Below are positions 16,174 through 25,371 of a stretch of DNA of 64,000 nt, piece by piece (within the stretch, counting starts at the first letter, position 1; each line of letters starts with the position of its first letter). The stretch is from contig NZ_JAATOO010000020.1 of NCBI RefSeq assembly GCF_011806575.1, positions 1 to 64,000 on the forward strand, in the 5' to 3' direction. The notes below the pieces were generated by a model that did not search any database, was not told where the DNA came from, and was given only the letters and a program-made list of their open reading frames with translations. The stretch comes from Vibrio hepatarius. GTDB lineage: Bacteria > Pseudomonadota > Gammaproteobacteria > Enterobacterales > Vibrionaceae. Position numbers and translations under genes: made by a program.

Positions 16174-16713
16174 ATGGCACTAAAACCAACGATTTACAAA
16201 TTTCGTCTCTCGATTTCTGACACCAACCGAGACATTTACGATTCCGCGCAATTAACCATTGCCCAACACCCTTCTGAAACGGTGCCTCGAATGATGGCAC
16301 GTATTTTAGCTTTTTGCGTTAAATACCAACCTGACTTAGTGTTTACTAAAGGTCTGTCGACCATCGAAGAACCTGACCTGTGGGTCAAATCTCTTGACGA
16401 TCAAATCCTGCATTGGATTGAAATCGGTGAACCTACCTTAGACCGCATAAAAAAATCGACCCGATTGTCCCCAAGTGTGGATGTCTTCTGTTTCAACACT
16501 AAAGCGGATGTATGGTGGGAGCAGACAAAAAACAAGGCTCACCAATACAACGCCAATATTTATCGCTTTAACTGGGACGCTATCGAAGCACTGTCGCAAG
16601 TGGTTGAACGTGGCATGGACTTGTCGGTGATGATCACGGGTGACAGCCTATTTATCGACTGCGCACAAGGCTCGTTTGAAGTTCAGTTAGAGACGCTGTA
16701 CTCCAATGAGTAA
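16174..16713 (+). CDS. yaeQ: YaeQ family protein
   Basis: A 179-residue protein matching E. coli YaeQ over its length: MALKPTIYKFRLSISDTNRDIYDSAQLTIAQHPSETVPRMMARILAF, then PDLWVKSLDDQILHWIEIGEPTLDRIKKS. YaeQ has a PD-(D/E)XK nuclease-like fold and was once proposed to affect transcription elongation; the exact function is not established. I chose the ATG at 16174 because it aligns with the YaeQ start, although I see no good ribosome binding site. A weaker TTG start at 16150 falls in the cspA terminator. The next gene overlaps its end by 8 bases. Confidence 0.88.
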   Translation: MALKPTIYKFRLSISDTNRDIYDSAQLTIAQHPSETVPRMMARILAFCVKYQPDLVFTKGLSTIEEPDLWVKSLDDQILHWIEIGEPTLDRIKKSTRLSPSVDVFCFNTKADVWWEQTKNKAHQYNANIYRFNWDAIEALSQVVERGMDLSVMITGDSLFIDCAQGSFEVQLETLYSNE

Positions 16714-17248
16714 TGCGTTAGAGCTAGCGCTAAAGGCGATCAAAGCCGACCTGTTGCTTGAGTCACAACCCTTCGAGACGCAATGGGACCTGTTTTGTGA
16801 GCAGTACGAGCCGCTGTTTAAACACGTGACATGCAGCAAACCGCAAAACGCACCCACTCATCACTTACTTGGTATTTTGACTAAGGCCCACATTGACTCG
16901 CAATCAATGTTGCAGACACACCTAAATTCCGTGAAGAAGATGGAGCAAGTGTTTGAAGAAAACTTGGGCAAAGAGAAAGCGGGTCTGTTTGAGAACCAAA
17001 GTTTGGCTGGGTTAGTGTTTGTCACGCACCTTTGGCTTTATCTACAGGGTTATCTCAAGATGGATTTCAGCCTCGCTAATGACCATGCGCAGCAGACATC
17101 GACAACGGTGCATTCACTGACAGAGCAAGACATCAATATGTTGAGAACCGAGTTTATGGCTAGCTTTTATCTGGGTAATCAACTCTCGCCAGTCACTCAA
17201 AGTGCTCACCCGATCGTCAAATGGATACGCTCTTTGTTCGGCGAATAA
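16706..17248 (+). CDS. Unknown protein (180 aa), co-transcribed with yaeQ
   Basis: A 180-residue, mostly helical soluble protein (ELALKAIKADLLLESQPFETQWDLFCEQYEPLFKHV at the start). I do not recognise the family. Its start overlaps the yaeQ end by 8 bases, so the two are probably translated together. A good terminator follows. Confidence 0.6.
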   Translation: MSNALELALKAIKADLLLESQPFETQWDLFCEQYEPLFKHVTCSKPQNAPTHHLLGILTKAHIDSQSMLQTHLNSVKKMEQVFEENLGKEKAGLFENQSLAGLVFVTHLWLYLQGYLKMDFSLANDHAQQTSTTVHSLTEQDINMLRTEFMASFYLGNQLSPVTQSAHPIVKWIRSLFGE

Positions 17249-17267
17249 GCCAGCGGTAAAAAGAACA

Positions 17268-17294
17268 AAGGCTTCCAAATGGAAGCCTTTTTGA
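17268..17294. terminator. Bidirectional terminator between convergent genes
   Basis: Perfect 10-bp stem AAAGGCTTCC / GGAAGCCTTT with a 3-nt loop and a T-run on the plus strand. It serves the rightward yaeQ operon and probably the leftward hmp gene (stop at 17298). Confidence 0.85.
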
Positions 17295-17297
17295 TGA

Positions 17298-18470
17298 TTA
17301 AAGATAAGTATGTGGGCCAAACACTTCGTAGTGAATGCGATCACGACCTACCGCTAGGCTTTCCAACTGCTTGACGATGCTCTCCATAAACGCCACCGGA
17401 CCACAAACATAAAAGTCTGCATTCGTGATCGGCAACTCGTCCGCAATCAGTGACAGATTCATCTGACCAGTAAAATCGGCCTGCTCATCTAGGTACCACG
17501 CAAACTGTTGCCAACCTTGCTGCTCAATCAATTGCGCGGTTTCTTGTTTAAAGGTGTGTTGCTGCGCGTTGTTACACGCGTACAGATAACTCACCTCTTT
17601 CTTACCCGCATCCGCTAGAGTATGAAGCATTGACTGGATTGGCGTTGCGCCGACACCCGCAGAGATCAATACCGCTGGCTTGTCGCTTTCTTGATAGTAA
17701 AAATCACCGGCTGGTGCGTACAAGGTCACCACGTCACCTTGCGACATTTCGTTGTGTAGGAAGTTAGACACCAAGCCATCGTGATCGCCAACTTCGCGTT
17801 TAACTGAAATGCGGTAGTTTTTACCGTTCGGCTTGTGTGACAAAGAGTATTGGCGAATCTCAACATGGTCACCCTTGGTTGGCTTTACTTCGATACCGAT
17901 GTACTGACCAGGGTTGTAACCAAGCACAGGCTCGCCGTCGACAGGTTCAAGCACAAAACTGGTGACATACTCAGATTCAGGCTTTTTCTCGGCAATTCTA
18001 AATGCACGGCCATTTTCCCAGCCACCATTGGCTTGCTTGCGCTCTTGGTAAAGGGTTTCTTCGCGCTCGATAAAGACTTGCGCCAAGAATAGGTATGCAG
18101 CTGTCCACGCTTCTTCCACTTCGGCAGTGAATGCGTCACTCGCCAACTCACGAAGCGTCTCAATTAAATGGTGACCGACGATTTGGTAATGCTCGGCCTT
18201 GATGTTAAAACTGGTGTGCTTATGTGCAATACGCTCAACCGCAGCGGTTAATGCGGCTAAGTTCTCGATGTTTTTTGCGTACGCCGCCACCGCTTCAAAT
18301 AACGCCACACTCTGACGCCCCGTTTTCTGGTGCGTCATATTAAAGATATCTTTTAACTCAGGGTTGTGAGTAAACATACGCTGGTAGAAATGTTGCGTCA
18401 GCGCAGGGCCCGCGCTTTCTAGCAACGGAATCGTACTTTTAACAACTTCGATGTGTTGATTGTTGAGCAT
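17298..18470 (-). CDS. hmp: Flavohaemoglobin, nitric oxide dioxygenase Hmp
   Basis: A 390-residue protein of normal length for Hmp. The globin domain (1-140) carries the haem-binding His85 (IAHKHTSF), distal Tyr29 and Gln53. It is followed by a FAD-binding domain (RQYSLS at about 205) and an NAD(P) domain (ISAGVGATPIQSM, and VCGPVAFMESIVKQL near the end). It oxidises NO to nitrate with O2 and NAD(P)H, in the cytoplasm. It diverges from norR, and a sigma-54 promoter plus two NorR-like sites lie between them, so it should be NO-induced through NorR. Confidence 0.95.
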   Translation of the reverse strand: MLNNQHIEVVKSTIPLLESAGPALTQHFYQRMFTHNPELKDIFNMTHQKTGRQSVALFEAVAAYAKNIENLAALTAAVERIAHKHTSFNIKAEHYQIVGHHLIETLRELASDAFTAEVEEAWTAAYLFLAQVFIEREETLYQERKQANGGWENGRAFRIAEKKPESEYVTSFVLEPVDGEPVLGYNPGQYIGIEVKPTKGDHVEIRQYSLSHKPNGKNYRISVKREVGDHDGLVSNFLHNEMSQGDVVTLYAPAGDFYYQESDKPAVLISAGVGATPIQSMLHTLADAGKKEVSYLYACNNAQQHTFKQETAQLIEQQGWQQFAWYLDEQADFTGQMNLSLIADELPITNADFYVCGPVAFMESIVKQLESLAVGRDRIHYEVFGPHTYL

Positions 18471-18533
18471 GGAAATCTCCTCGTTGGGCTTTAATCATTG
18501 TAGTAGTAATAATTTTTTTCTCGCTGCTGATAG

Positions 18534-18549
18534 AGCACGATTGATGCCA
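18534..18549 (-). promoter_or_regulatory. Sigma-54 promoter for hmp
   Basis: Minus-strand read TGGCATCAATCGTGCT fits the sigma-54 pattern TGGCAC-N5-TTGC well: GG and GC are 10 bases apart. It lies about 65-80 bp before the hmp start at 18470, giving a plausible 5' leader. This fits activation by the sigma-54-dependent NorR encoded divergently. Confidence 0.75.
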
Positions 18550-18604
18550 ACTCGTCTTCGCCCAATAGAACCAGCACTTACCAGAGCTCTCACCAAAACT
18601 TTAT

Positions 18605-18639
18605 GTCATTTCGACTCACTTTACTTATGTCAAAATGAC
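18605..18639. promoter_or_regulatory. Two NorR-like enhancer sites
   Basis: GTCATTTCGAC at 18605-18615 and GTCAAAATGAC at 18629-18639 match the NorR form GTCA-N3-TGAC; the second is a full palindrome. They lie 55-105 bp upstream of the sigma-54 promoter, at the usual enhancer distance. E. coli NorR uses three sites; I see two clearly. Confidence 0.7.
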
Positions 18640-18723
18640 TCTAGAATAACGATATTACTCACACTGTGTGGTTACTGACTGTGCAAGCGGAAAACAACCA
18701 CAAAACAAGCACTTGGTTTTGTT

Positions 18724-20316
18724 ATGCAAGATATTTCAGTCTCAACCTTAATCGATATGACGATAGGTTTAGCCGCTGGTGATAATGACTACGAACGATT
18801 TAACAAACTGCTCGATGCCATCCGAAAAGCCATTCAATGTGACTGCGTTGCCCTACTCTCATTGCAAGGCGACACGCTTGTCCCGCTCGCTATGCAGGGG
18901 CTCACCCGAGATACGATGGGACGTCGATTCAAAGTCGATGAGCACCCAAGATTTAAAGCGATTTGCGAGTCAAAGACCGCGGTACGTTTTGACTCAGACA
19001 GCGACTTACCCGATCCGTTTGACAACTTGTTGCTCGACTACGATGGCGATCTGCCGATGCATTCTTGCATGGGGTTACCTCTTATATACGCCGACAAGTT
19101 GCTCGGCGTGCTGACGTTAGACAGCCTGACACCAGACTTGTTTAGCGATATACCGACACGTAGTCTCGACGCGCTTTCGGCTATTGCTGCATCAACACTT
19201 AAGGTTGCGTTTACCGTCAGCCAGTTGGAGCAGCAGGCAAAACAGACCCAACAGCGCTTTGAAGAACTCAATGAGGAAGCCTGGGAGCGCGACGGCGGTG
19301 AAATTGTCGGTTCGAGTATTTCGATGCAAATGCTCAAAGCCGATATCGAAGTGGTCGCACCGTCGAATTTCAATATCTTGATTCATGGCGAAACTGGCGT
19401 CGGTAAAGAGCTGGTCGCGCGTAGTATTCACCACCAATCTAACCGCCGCAAACAGCCGCTGGTTTACGTCAACTGTGCCGCAATCCCAGAGAACTTGGTT
19501 GAGAGTGAGCTGTTTGGTCACGTAAAAGGAGCGTTCACTGGCGCGGATAAAACACGTATGGGTAAGTTTGCCTTGGCAGACGGCGGGACACTATTTCTTG
19601 ATGAAATTGGTGAATTGCCACTCGCGGCACAAAGTAAAATCCTACGCGCATTACAAAACAACGAGATTCAACCCGTCGGGCAAGATAAAGTCGAAAACAT
19701 TGATGTACGTGTGCTCGCAGCGACCAATCGAGACTTGAAACAAGAAGTGGCAGAAGGTCGTTTTCGTTCAGACCTTTATCACCGTCTGAGTGTCTATCCG
19801 ATTGACGTTCCCCCGCTAAGACAACGCGAAGGCGATGTGGCGCTATTGGCCGGTTACTTCCTCGAACAAGCAAGGCGTAAACTTGGTATTTTGCAGATCA
19901 AGCTTGGCAAAGAAGCTCGCAGTAAACTCAGTCGCTACAACTGGCCGGGTAACGTGCGAGAGCTGGAACATGTGATCAATCGTGCCGCATTAAAAGCACG
20001 GGCTCGTGGCGTCAATGGCAAGCTGATCACCGTCTCTTCCGATGATATTGGTGAGCTTCAACCGCTGGAAGAAATGAACGACGCGTCTTCAACTCGCCGC
20101 ACTGACGTTTCTATGCCCACGATAGACTGGTCAAAAGGGCTCAGGGAAGCGACCGAAGATTACCAAAGAACACTCATCACCACGGCGCTGACCGAATCTG
20201 ATTTCAATTGGGCTCAAACTGCTAGAGAGCTCAAAACAGACCGAGCTAACCTCACTCGACTCGCCAAACGCTTAGGGATCACTGTTACAAAGAGCCATAA
20301 GATTAGTACACTCTGA
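18724..20316 (+). CDS. norR: NorR, nitric oxide-responsive sigma-54 activator
   Basis: A 530-residue enhancer-binding protein. An N-terminal GAF domain (about 1-175) keeps residues matching the NorR non-haem iron site (R76, D97/D100, C115 and D133 as I align them). The AAA+ domain (about 194-425) has Walker A GETGVGKE (222-229), GAFTGA (269-274) and Walker B FLDEIG (291-296). A C-terminal Fis-type HTH ends the protein ([23 protein letters not shown]). NO binding to the GAF iron relieves inhibition of the ATPase. It faces hmp, its likely target, rather than norVW as in E. coli. Confidence 0.93.
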   Translation: MQDISVSTLIDMTIGLAAGDNDYERFNKLLDAIRKAIQCDCVALLSLQGDTLVPLAMQGLTRDTMGRRFKVDEHPRFKAICESKTAVRFDSDSDLPDPFDNLLLDYDGDLPMHSCMGLPLIYADKLLGVLTLDSLTPDLFSDIPTRSLDALSAIAASTLKVAFTVSQLEQQAKQTQQRFEELNEEAWERDGGEIVGSSISMQMLKADIEVVAPSNFNILIHGETGVGKELVARSIHHQSNRRKQPLVYVNCAAIPENLVESELFGHVKGAFTGADKTRMGKFALADGGTLFLDEIGELPLAAQSKILRALQNNEIQPVGQDKVENIDVRVLAATNRDLKQEVAEGRFRSDLYHRLSVYPIDVPPLRQREGDVALLAGYFLEQARRKLGILQIKLGKEARSKLSRYNWPGNVRELEHVINRAALKARARGVNGKLITVSSDDIGELQPLEEMNDASSTRRTDVSMPTIDWSKGLREATEDYQRTLITTALTESDFNWAQTARELKTDRANLTRLAKRLGITVTKSHKISTL

Positions 20317-20412
20317 GTTACAACTTGGTTACAATGCGTCACATAAAGCTGGGAAGCCAATCGTGCTGACCCAGCTACTTAGCCTTCAATCATCGTTAAC
20401 TAAAGGAACACT

Positions 20413-20772
20413 ATGAAGTTTATTCGTTGGTTCTTGGGTCGCGTAATACTGCTACTCAACTTTATCTTTTCACCACGTGGTGTGAAACGCACACCAGATG
20501 CTCAACAAGCCGTTAATCAGAAAGCACAAGGGCTCGCCCTTTATCAGTTCGAAGCGTGCCCTTTTTGCGTAAAGGTGCGTCGCTCAATGAAGCGTCAATC
20601 GGTCAATTTTGAACTGCGCGATGCGAAGAACAATCAGCAACACCGTGGTGAGCTGGAAGCGGGCGGCGGTAAAGTTAAAGTACCGTGCCTGAGAATCGAG
20701 AAACAAGGCAAGGTTGAATGGATGTACGAGTCTTCAGATATCGTCGCGTACCTAGAGAAAGAGTTCGCCTAA
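20413..20772 (+). CDS. Membrane-anchored glutaredoxin-like protein (CPFC)
   Basis: A 119-residue protein. A hydrophobic N-terminus (about residues 6-20) suggests a membrane anchor. It is followed by a glutaredoxin fold with the active-site motif C49-P-F-C52, a KVPCLRIE segment with the cis-proline, and a C-terminal helix SSDIVAYLEKEF. It likely reduces disulfides or glutathionylated proteins on the cytoplasmic side. The following HAD gene starts 23 bases downstream and may be co-transcribed. Confidence 0.82.
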   Translation: MKFIRWFLGRVILLLNFIFSPRGVKRTPDAQQAVNQKAQGLALYQFEACPFCVKVRRSMKRQSVNFELRDAKNNQQHRGELEAGGGKVKVPCLRIEKQGKVEWMYESSDIVAYLEKEFA

Positions 20773-20795
20773 CCGCATAACAACAAGGATTGCCT

Positions 20796-21404
20796 ATGTC
20801 ATACGTGCCGTTAAATATCAGCCATCTCAAAGCGATTGTGTTTGATTTGGATAATACATTGGTCACGTCTGACATGGACTTCACTTGGTTAAGAGAGCAA
20901 CTAGGATGCCCCTTGAGCAGCGATTTGCTCTCTTATGTTGAACAACTGGAATGCCAACAAGCGCGCGAGAAAGCGCATTCGGTTATATTAGAGCATGAAC
21001 TGAATGATGCTCGCACTTCTCACCCGATGCCAGGTTGTCTATCTCTACTCGATTTTATTCAGCGCAAACGTCTTTTAACCGCCGTCATCACCAGAAACTG
21101 CGCTGAGGCGACACAACAGAAAATCGCGCATAATCGACTCAATATCCCACGAGTTATCACTCGTGAACATTTCCCACCCAAGCCATCACCAGACTCGTTA
21201 CTGGCGTTAGCTCAGGAGTGGCAACTCCAACACCATCAGATCCTGTATGTCGGCGATTTCCTTTACGACTTACAAGCCGCGTTCAACGCCGACATGCCTT
21301 CTTGTTTGGTCACGCATGGTAAAAAAGTTCCGTTTAGCAATCAGGCGTCTTTGGTGGTTGAACACCTTCATGATCTCGAAGAGATTATGACTCAGCACAT
21401 ATAG
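20796..21404 (+). CDS. HAD-family hydrolase (phosphatase)
   Basis: A 202-residue protein. HAD motif I is FDLDNTLVTSD (about residue 16), motif II is VITRNC (about 95), motif III includes KPSPDSLL (about 127) and motif IV is GDFLYDLQAA (about 153). These are phosphoesterases of the phosphoglycolate phosphatase-like group. I chose the ATG at 20796, which has an AAGGA site six bases before it, over a TTG two codons upstream. The substrate cannot be assigned. Confidence 0.85.
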   Translation: MSYVPLNISHLKAIVFDLDNTLVTSDMDFTWLREQLGCPLSSDLLSYVEQLECQQAREKAHSVILEHELNDARTSHPMPGCLSLLDFIQRKRLLTAVITRNCAEATQQKIAHNRLNIPRVITREHFPPKPSPDSLLALAQEWQLQHHQILYVGDFLYDLQAAFNADMPSCLVTHGKKVPFSNQASLVVEHLHDLEEIMTQHI

Positions 21405-21507
21405 GGGTGATGTCAAAAGCAGAGCTCTGTCATCAGACAAACTTAATACATCACTTAGACTTGAAAAAGCAGACATGAGTAACGATGTAAGGTTTACTCA
21501 TATTCAG

Positions 21508-21529
21508 GCCGAGGCTAGTATGCCTCGGC
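21508..21529 (+). terminator. Terminator after the HAD hydrolase gene
   Basis: Perfect 8-bp GC-rich stem GCCGAGGC / GCCTCGGC with a 6-nt loop, then a T-rich stretch, 100 bases past the stop. Confidence 0.75.
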
Positions 21530-21566
21530 TTGTCTTCTCATTCGACCTAAAGGTCTCAACATTTAT

Positions 21567-22910
21567 ATGGTTATGACTTCTACAACGCAAGATTCTTCGC
21601 CCTCTTTGGGGAAACAGCTGTTTCAAATGACGTGGCCAATGCTGTTTGGCGTACTGTCACTGATGAGCTTTCAACTGGTAGATAGTGCGTTTATCGGTCA
21701 GTTAGGTGTGCTGCCGTTGGCGGCACAAGGCTTTACCCTGCCGATTCAGATGATAATCATCGGCATTCAGGTTGGCTTGGGGATCGCAACCACAGCGGTA
21801 ATTTCCAAAGCACTGGGCGCTGGACAAGAGCGATACGCGCAACAACTGGGTGGCTTAATTGTCACTATGGGCGGTGTCGGTGTCGCCGCGATTGCGGTGT
21901 TACTGTACCTGGTTCGCGAGCCAATCTTACTTCTGCTGAGCGCACCAGATAGCGTGCTGCCTATCATCGATACCTATTGGATGTTCTGGCTTGCCAGTGC
22001 ATGGGTAGGCGCAATGTTGTATTTCTTTTATAGCATTTGCCGCTCAAACGGTAACACCATGCTACCGGGCACAATGATGATGGTGACCAGTCTGCTCAAC
22101 TTGGTGCTCGACCCGATTTTCATTTTTACTTTGGATTTGGGCATCAACGGTGCGGCAATCGCGACGATTCTCTCATTCGGCTTTGGTATTTTGGTGGTCG
22201 CACCTAAAGTGACTCGCAAACATTGGCTCAACTTTGACTGGAGTGATCTCAACGTCGCCAAAAGTATTCGTTCCATCGCCAATATCATGGGGCCGGCAAT
22301 GATCAGTCAATTGCTTCCGCCGTTGTCATCCATGCTTGCGACTAAACTGTTAGCAAGCTTTGGTACTGCAGCAGTGGCAGCTTGGGCTGTAGGCTCTCGT
22401 TATGAGTTCTTTGCCATTGTATCGGTATTGGCGTTGACCATGTCGATGCCACCGATGGTCGGGCGACTGCTTGGCGCAAGTAGGCTTGAGGACATTCGCA
22501 AGCTGGTGATCATCGCAGTGAAGTTTATTCTCGGTTTCCAACTACTCATCGCGGCCATCACTTGGCTCTCAGCCAAACCGCTTGCGGCTCTGATGACCAG
22601 TGAACAAAACGTGACTGACATTCTGAGCTGGCACTTGCTTATCGTGCCATTTAGCTTGGGGCCACTTGGAATCTGTATGCTGATGGTCTCGATCTCCAAC
22701 GCGCTAGGCAAAGCGTATACCGCTTTAACCATCTCAGCGTTGCGCCTATTTGCATTCTTCTTACCGTGTTTGTGGTTGGGTGCTCAATTGGGTGGATTAC
22801 AAGGTCTATTCTGGGGCGCTTTCTGCGGCAACATCTTGGCGGGTGTCAGCGCTTGGTTTACTTACCAGCAAGCATTGAGACAAGTCGAAGACCGCTTAGC
22901 GCGCCAGTAA
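21567..22910 (+). CDS. MATE-family multidrug/Na+ efflux transporter
   Basis: A 447-residue polytopic membrane protein with 12 hydrophobic segments and MATE signatures: FQLVDSAFIGQLGVLPLAAQGF near the start and two related halves, with NLVLDPIFIF and GINGAAIATI in the middle. MATE proteins expel cationic drugs or metabolites using a sodium or proton gradient. There is an alternative ATG two codons downstream (21573). It appears monocistronic. The substrate is unknown. Confidence 0.9.
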   Translation: MVMTSTTQDSSPSLGKQLFQMTWPMLFGVLSLMSFQLVDSAFIGQLGVLPLAAQGFTLPIQMIIIGIQVGLGIATTAVISKALGAGQERYAQQLGGLIVTMGGVGVAAIAVLLYLVREPILLLLSAPDSVLPIIDTYWMFWLASAWVGAMLYFFYSICRSNGNTMLPGTMMMVTSLLNLVLDPIFIFTLDLGINGAAIATILSFGFGILVVAPKVTRKHWLNFDWSDLNVAKSIRSIANIMGPAMISQLLPPLSSMLATKLLASFGTAAVAAWAVGSRYEFFAIVSVLALTMSMPPMVGRLLGASRLEDIRKLVIIAVKFILGFQLLIAAITWLSAKPLAALMTSEQNVTDILSWHLLIVPFSLGPLGICMLMVSISNALGKAYTALTISALRLFAFFLPCLWLGAQLGGLQGLFWGAFCGNILAGVSAWFTYQQALRQVEDRLARQ

Positions 22911-22934
22911 ACACAATCCTTCAAACACAATCAG

Positions 22935-22967
22935 AAATGGCCGCTTAATCAAATAAGTGGCCATTTT
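22935..22967 (+). terminator. Terminator after the MATE gene
   Basis: Stem AAATGGCC-CTTA / TAAG-GGCCATTT with one G-T wobble position and a 6-nt loop, followed by a T-run, 25 bases past the stop. Confidence 0.85.
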
Positions 22968-23102
22968 TATGTCTTTCGGCTATTAAGCCTGATTTTTCGA
23001 CATTAAATACAAGTTTTTTGAATATCAACAACAACATAGTTAGATGACGTTCTTATCATAAACACGTATGATTCTGGCTACGATTTTTCTCTAACCAATA
23101 TT

Positions 23103-23993
23103 ATGACAACCAAAGCCCACCACCCTATTCAAGGCGCGAGCTGGATGCTAACCGCGGGTCTAGCGTTCGCGATTGTGAACAGCTTAGCTCAGATCGCAAG
23201 CATCAATTTCGGCTTATCCTCAACAACAGTCGCACTGATTCAATATGGCATTGCGTTGATCGTAATTCTGCCGTACTTAAAAACGCTCGGGATCAGAAAA
23301 TCACTGCGCACTGAACATTTAGGGATGCACATATTCCGTGTTTTTCTCTCGGTTATCGGTATTCAGCTTTGGCTTTGGGCACTTGCTTACCCTGTGCCGA
23401 TTTGGCAAGGCATCGCGTTGCTGATGACATCACCGCTGTTCGCCACGATTGGTTCGGGTTTGATCCTCAAAGAAAACGTCGGGGTCGCGCGTTGGATGGC
23501 GACTCTCACCGGTTTTGTTGGAGCGATGATCATTCTTGAGCCCTGGGCGGATGATTTTAGTTGGGCGTCGCTGCTGCCCGTGGGTGCTGCGTTCTTCTGG
23601 GCGTGTTACTCATTGATGGTAAAGAAACTGTCTTCTGATGATTCACCTTCAACCATGGTAGTTTACCTGCTAGTTTTGATCACGCCGTTCAACATTTTAC
23701 TCGCGCTACCCGAATGGCAAATGCCGTCAGGTACAATCATCTGGACAGTCTTAATTGCAGCAGGCGCGTTTACCGCGCTGGCTCAATGGGCGATAGTGAA
23801 AGCTTACTCGGTTGCCGACGCGTCGTTTGTTCAACCGTTTGACCATGCAAAACTGCCACTAAACGTGCTGGCTGGTTGGGTTGTCTTTAGTTGGGTTCCA
23901 CCAGGTCGTTTGTGGTTAGGTGCAGCGATCATCATCGTTTCAGTGGCTTTTATTACCCAATGGGAAACAAAAAAATCTAGGCAGCTGAAATAA
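23103..23993 (+). CDS. EamA/DMT-family transporter
   Basis: A 296-residue membrane protein with about ten helices in two EamA repeats. Typical phrases are GLSSTTVALIQYG in the first half and AQWAIVKAYSVADASFVQPFDHAKLP in the second. The RhaT/RarD-like drug/metabolite transporter superfamily covers many small-molecule exporters. The gene is followed closely by a glutaredoxin-like gene. The substrate is not assignable. Confidence 0.85.
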   Translation: MTTKAHHPIQGASWMLTAGLAFAIVNSLAQIASINFGLSSTTVALIQYGIALIVILPYLKTLGIRKSLRTEHLGMHIFRVFLSVIGIQLWLWALAYPVPIWQGIALLMTSPLFATIGSGLILKENVGVARWMATLTGFVGAMIILEPWADDFSWASLLPVGAAFFWACYSLMVKKLSSDDSPSTMVVYLLVLITPFNILLALPEWQMPSGTIIWTVLIAAGAFTALAQWAIVKAYSVADASFVQPFDHAKLPLNVLAGWVVFSWVPPGRLWLGAAIIIVSVAFITQWETKKSRQLK

Positions 23994-24045
23994 AATATCG
24001 CCTATATCTTTCTATTATGGAAAGGTAGAGACAAGAGAGATATCC

Positions 24046-24669
24046 ATGACAGATCCAATCAAAATTACACTTTACCGTTGGGCTGGCAGTTGGGGACCGT
24101 TTAGCATCAAGATCCCATGCGGTGAATGTACGCTGACTAAAGATATACTACAGGATACCTTCGACACTGAGTTGTCAGGTATTCCGATTCAACTGGAAGT
24201 AAAAGACTGGCTTTCAAACTGGTGGGAACCACTTAAAGTTGGTGCGTGGCACGCGCCGATTATCATGGTGGAAGGCAAAGTGATCAGCCAGGGCGAAGCA
24301 CTCAACCGTGGCGTGTTAGTTCAATCTGTTATTCAGCAATGGACTAAGCGCGATACGCTCAGAGGCAACATCGTTTTTGGTAAAGCAACCTGCCCTTACT
24401 GTGTTAAAGCCAAGCGCTTGTTAAGCGACGCAGGTATCGATTATCGATACCATGACGTGGTGAAAGAGAGCGCAGCACTGTACAGAATGATCCCTGAAGC
24501 CAAAGCGATCATTGGCGAGAAAACGCCGGTCACTGTGCCGCAAATCTGGCTAGACGGTCAGTACATTGGTGGGTGTGATAACTTGGAAGCGTGGTTGGCC
24601 GATAAGGGACTTAACCAAGTGCCAGATAATGTTGTCAACTTGGGTGAGAATCAAAGCACTGGAAGTTAA
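24046..24669 (+). CDS. Two-domain thioredoxin-fold protein (CGEC and CPYC)
   Basis: A 207-residue protein. The first part (about 1-105) carries a thioredoxin-like C25-G-E-C28. The second (about 106-190) is a glutaredoxin with C116-P-Y-C119, TVPQIWLDGQYIGGCDNL and a GSH-binding-type end. It likely reduces disulfides or glutathionylated targets. Two redox motifs in one chain is less usual. It lies 52 bp after the DMT transporter gene. Confidence 0.82.
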   Translation: MTDPIKITLYRWAGSWGPFSIKIPCGECTLTKDILQDTFDTELSGIPIQLEVKDWLSNWWEPLKVGAWHAPIIMVEGKVISQGEALNRGVLVQSVIQQWTKRDTLRGNIVFGKATCPYCVKAKRLLSDAGIDYRYHDVVKESAALYRMIPEAKAIIGEKTPVTVPQIWLDGQYIGGCDNLEAWLADKGLNQVPDNVVNLGENQSTGS

Positions 24670-24698
24670 GACAACGCTCCCCTTTATATAATAAGAAC

Positions 24699-24726
24699 AA
24701 AGCCCCGCATTGCGGGGCTTTGTTTT
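24699..24726. terminator. Bidirectional terminator
   Basis: Perfect 10-bp stem AAAGCCCCGC / GCGGGGCTTT with a 3-nt loop, T-run on the plus strand. It serves the glutaredoxin gene and perhaps the leftward small gene ending at 24744. Confidence 0.9.
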
Positions 24727-24743
24727 AAATTCCATTTCAGCGC

Positions 24744-24875
24744 TTACTTCGCCATCTTCTTCATCATACGTTTGAAGAACGACGCTTTTTTCGCTTTAGG
24801 CTTGTTCATCGCTTCATACATCGCTTGTTTCGCGATTAGCTGACCTAAATATGCATTGCCTAGTTCGTGATTCAT
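24744..24875 (-). CDS. Small basic protein, 43 aa
   Basis: An open frame from ATG at 24873-24875 to TAA at 24744 encodes MNHELGNAYLGQLIAKQAMY, followed by a basic tail rich in Lys, Arg and Met (ending KKMAK). A strong AGGAG site lies five bases before the ATG, and a terminator follows. I do not recognise the family. The basic tail suggests nucleic-acid or membrane-surface contact. Confidence 0.65.
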   Translation of the reverse strand: MNHELGNAYLGQLIAKQAMYEAMNKPKAKKASFFKRMMKKMAK

Positions 24876-24951
24876 GGTTATCTCCTCGATAAGTCGATAT
24901 CGGAAGCGTGATTTTAATCACAAACAAAACAAAAACAAGATCTAAATCACA

Positions 24952-25305
24952 TTATTTTGCGCGTTTCGGTTGCTGATACGTCTTACCAGCCGCTTGATAC
25001 GTGTCCTTGCGCTTTACTTCGAACATTGCGTCAAAGAACCAAGCGACAAAACGAATCACATCGTCACCTTCATTCATTACGTGCTCGATGAATTCTTGCT
25101 CTTCACCCTGCTCATTTTCTTGCACTGTCACGTGATAGATGCGTTTCTCACCGTCCACTTCTGCCAAAGCAAACTGACCAGTCAGAGACTGCGCCGCTTC
25201 GGCAACGTCTTCATCTTCACTCGCTTTTAATAGTTCTAACGCTTCAGGTAGGCTTGGCTTTTCGCATAGTGATTTTACGAGCAGTTCGAATTCTTTCTGG
25301 TCCAT
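24952..25305 (-). CDS. Unknown acidic protein (117 aa)
   Basis: A 117-residue soluble protein, acidic in the middle (DEDVAEAAQSL, NEQGEEQEFIEHVMNEGDD) and ending in a basic tail. I do not recognise the family. It has no membrane segment or cysteine pair. It lies on the same strand as the 43-residue gene, 76 bp upstream of it, so the two could share a transcript. Confidence 0.6.
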   Translation of the reverse strand: MDQKEFELLVKSLCEKPSLPEALELLKASEDEDVAEAAQSLTGQFALAEVDGEKRIYHVTVQENEQGEEQEFIEHVMNEGDDVIRFVAWFFDAMFEVKRKDTYQAAGKTYQQPKRAK

Positions 25306-25371
25306 GGTGACAACCTCAATGGATAAATGGAGAGTTTTACTCTGTGCATTGTATCAGTCGCCTAAGGGCTT

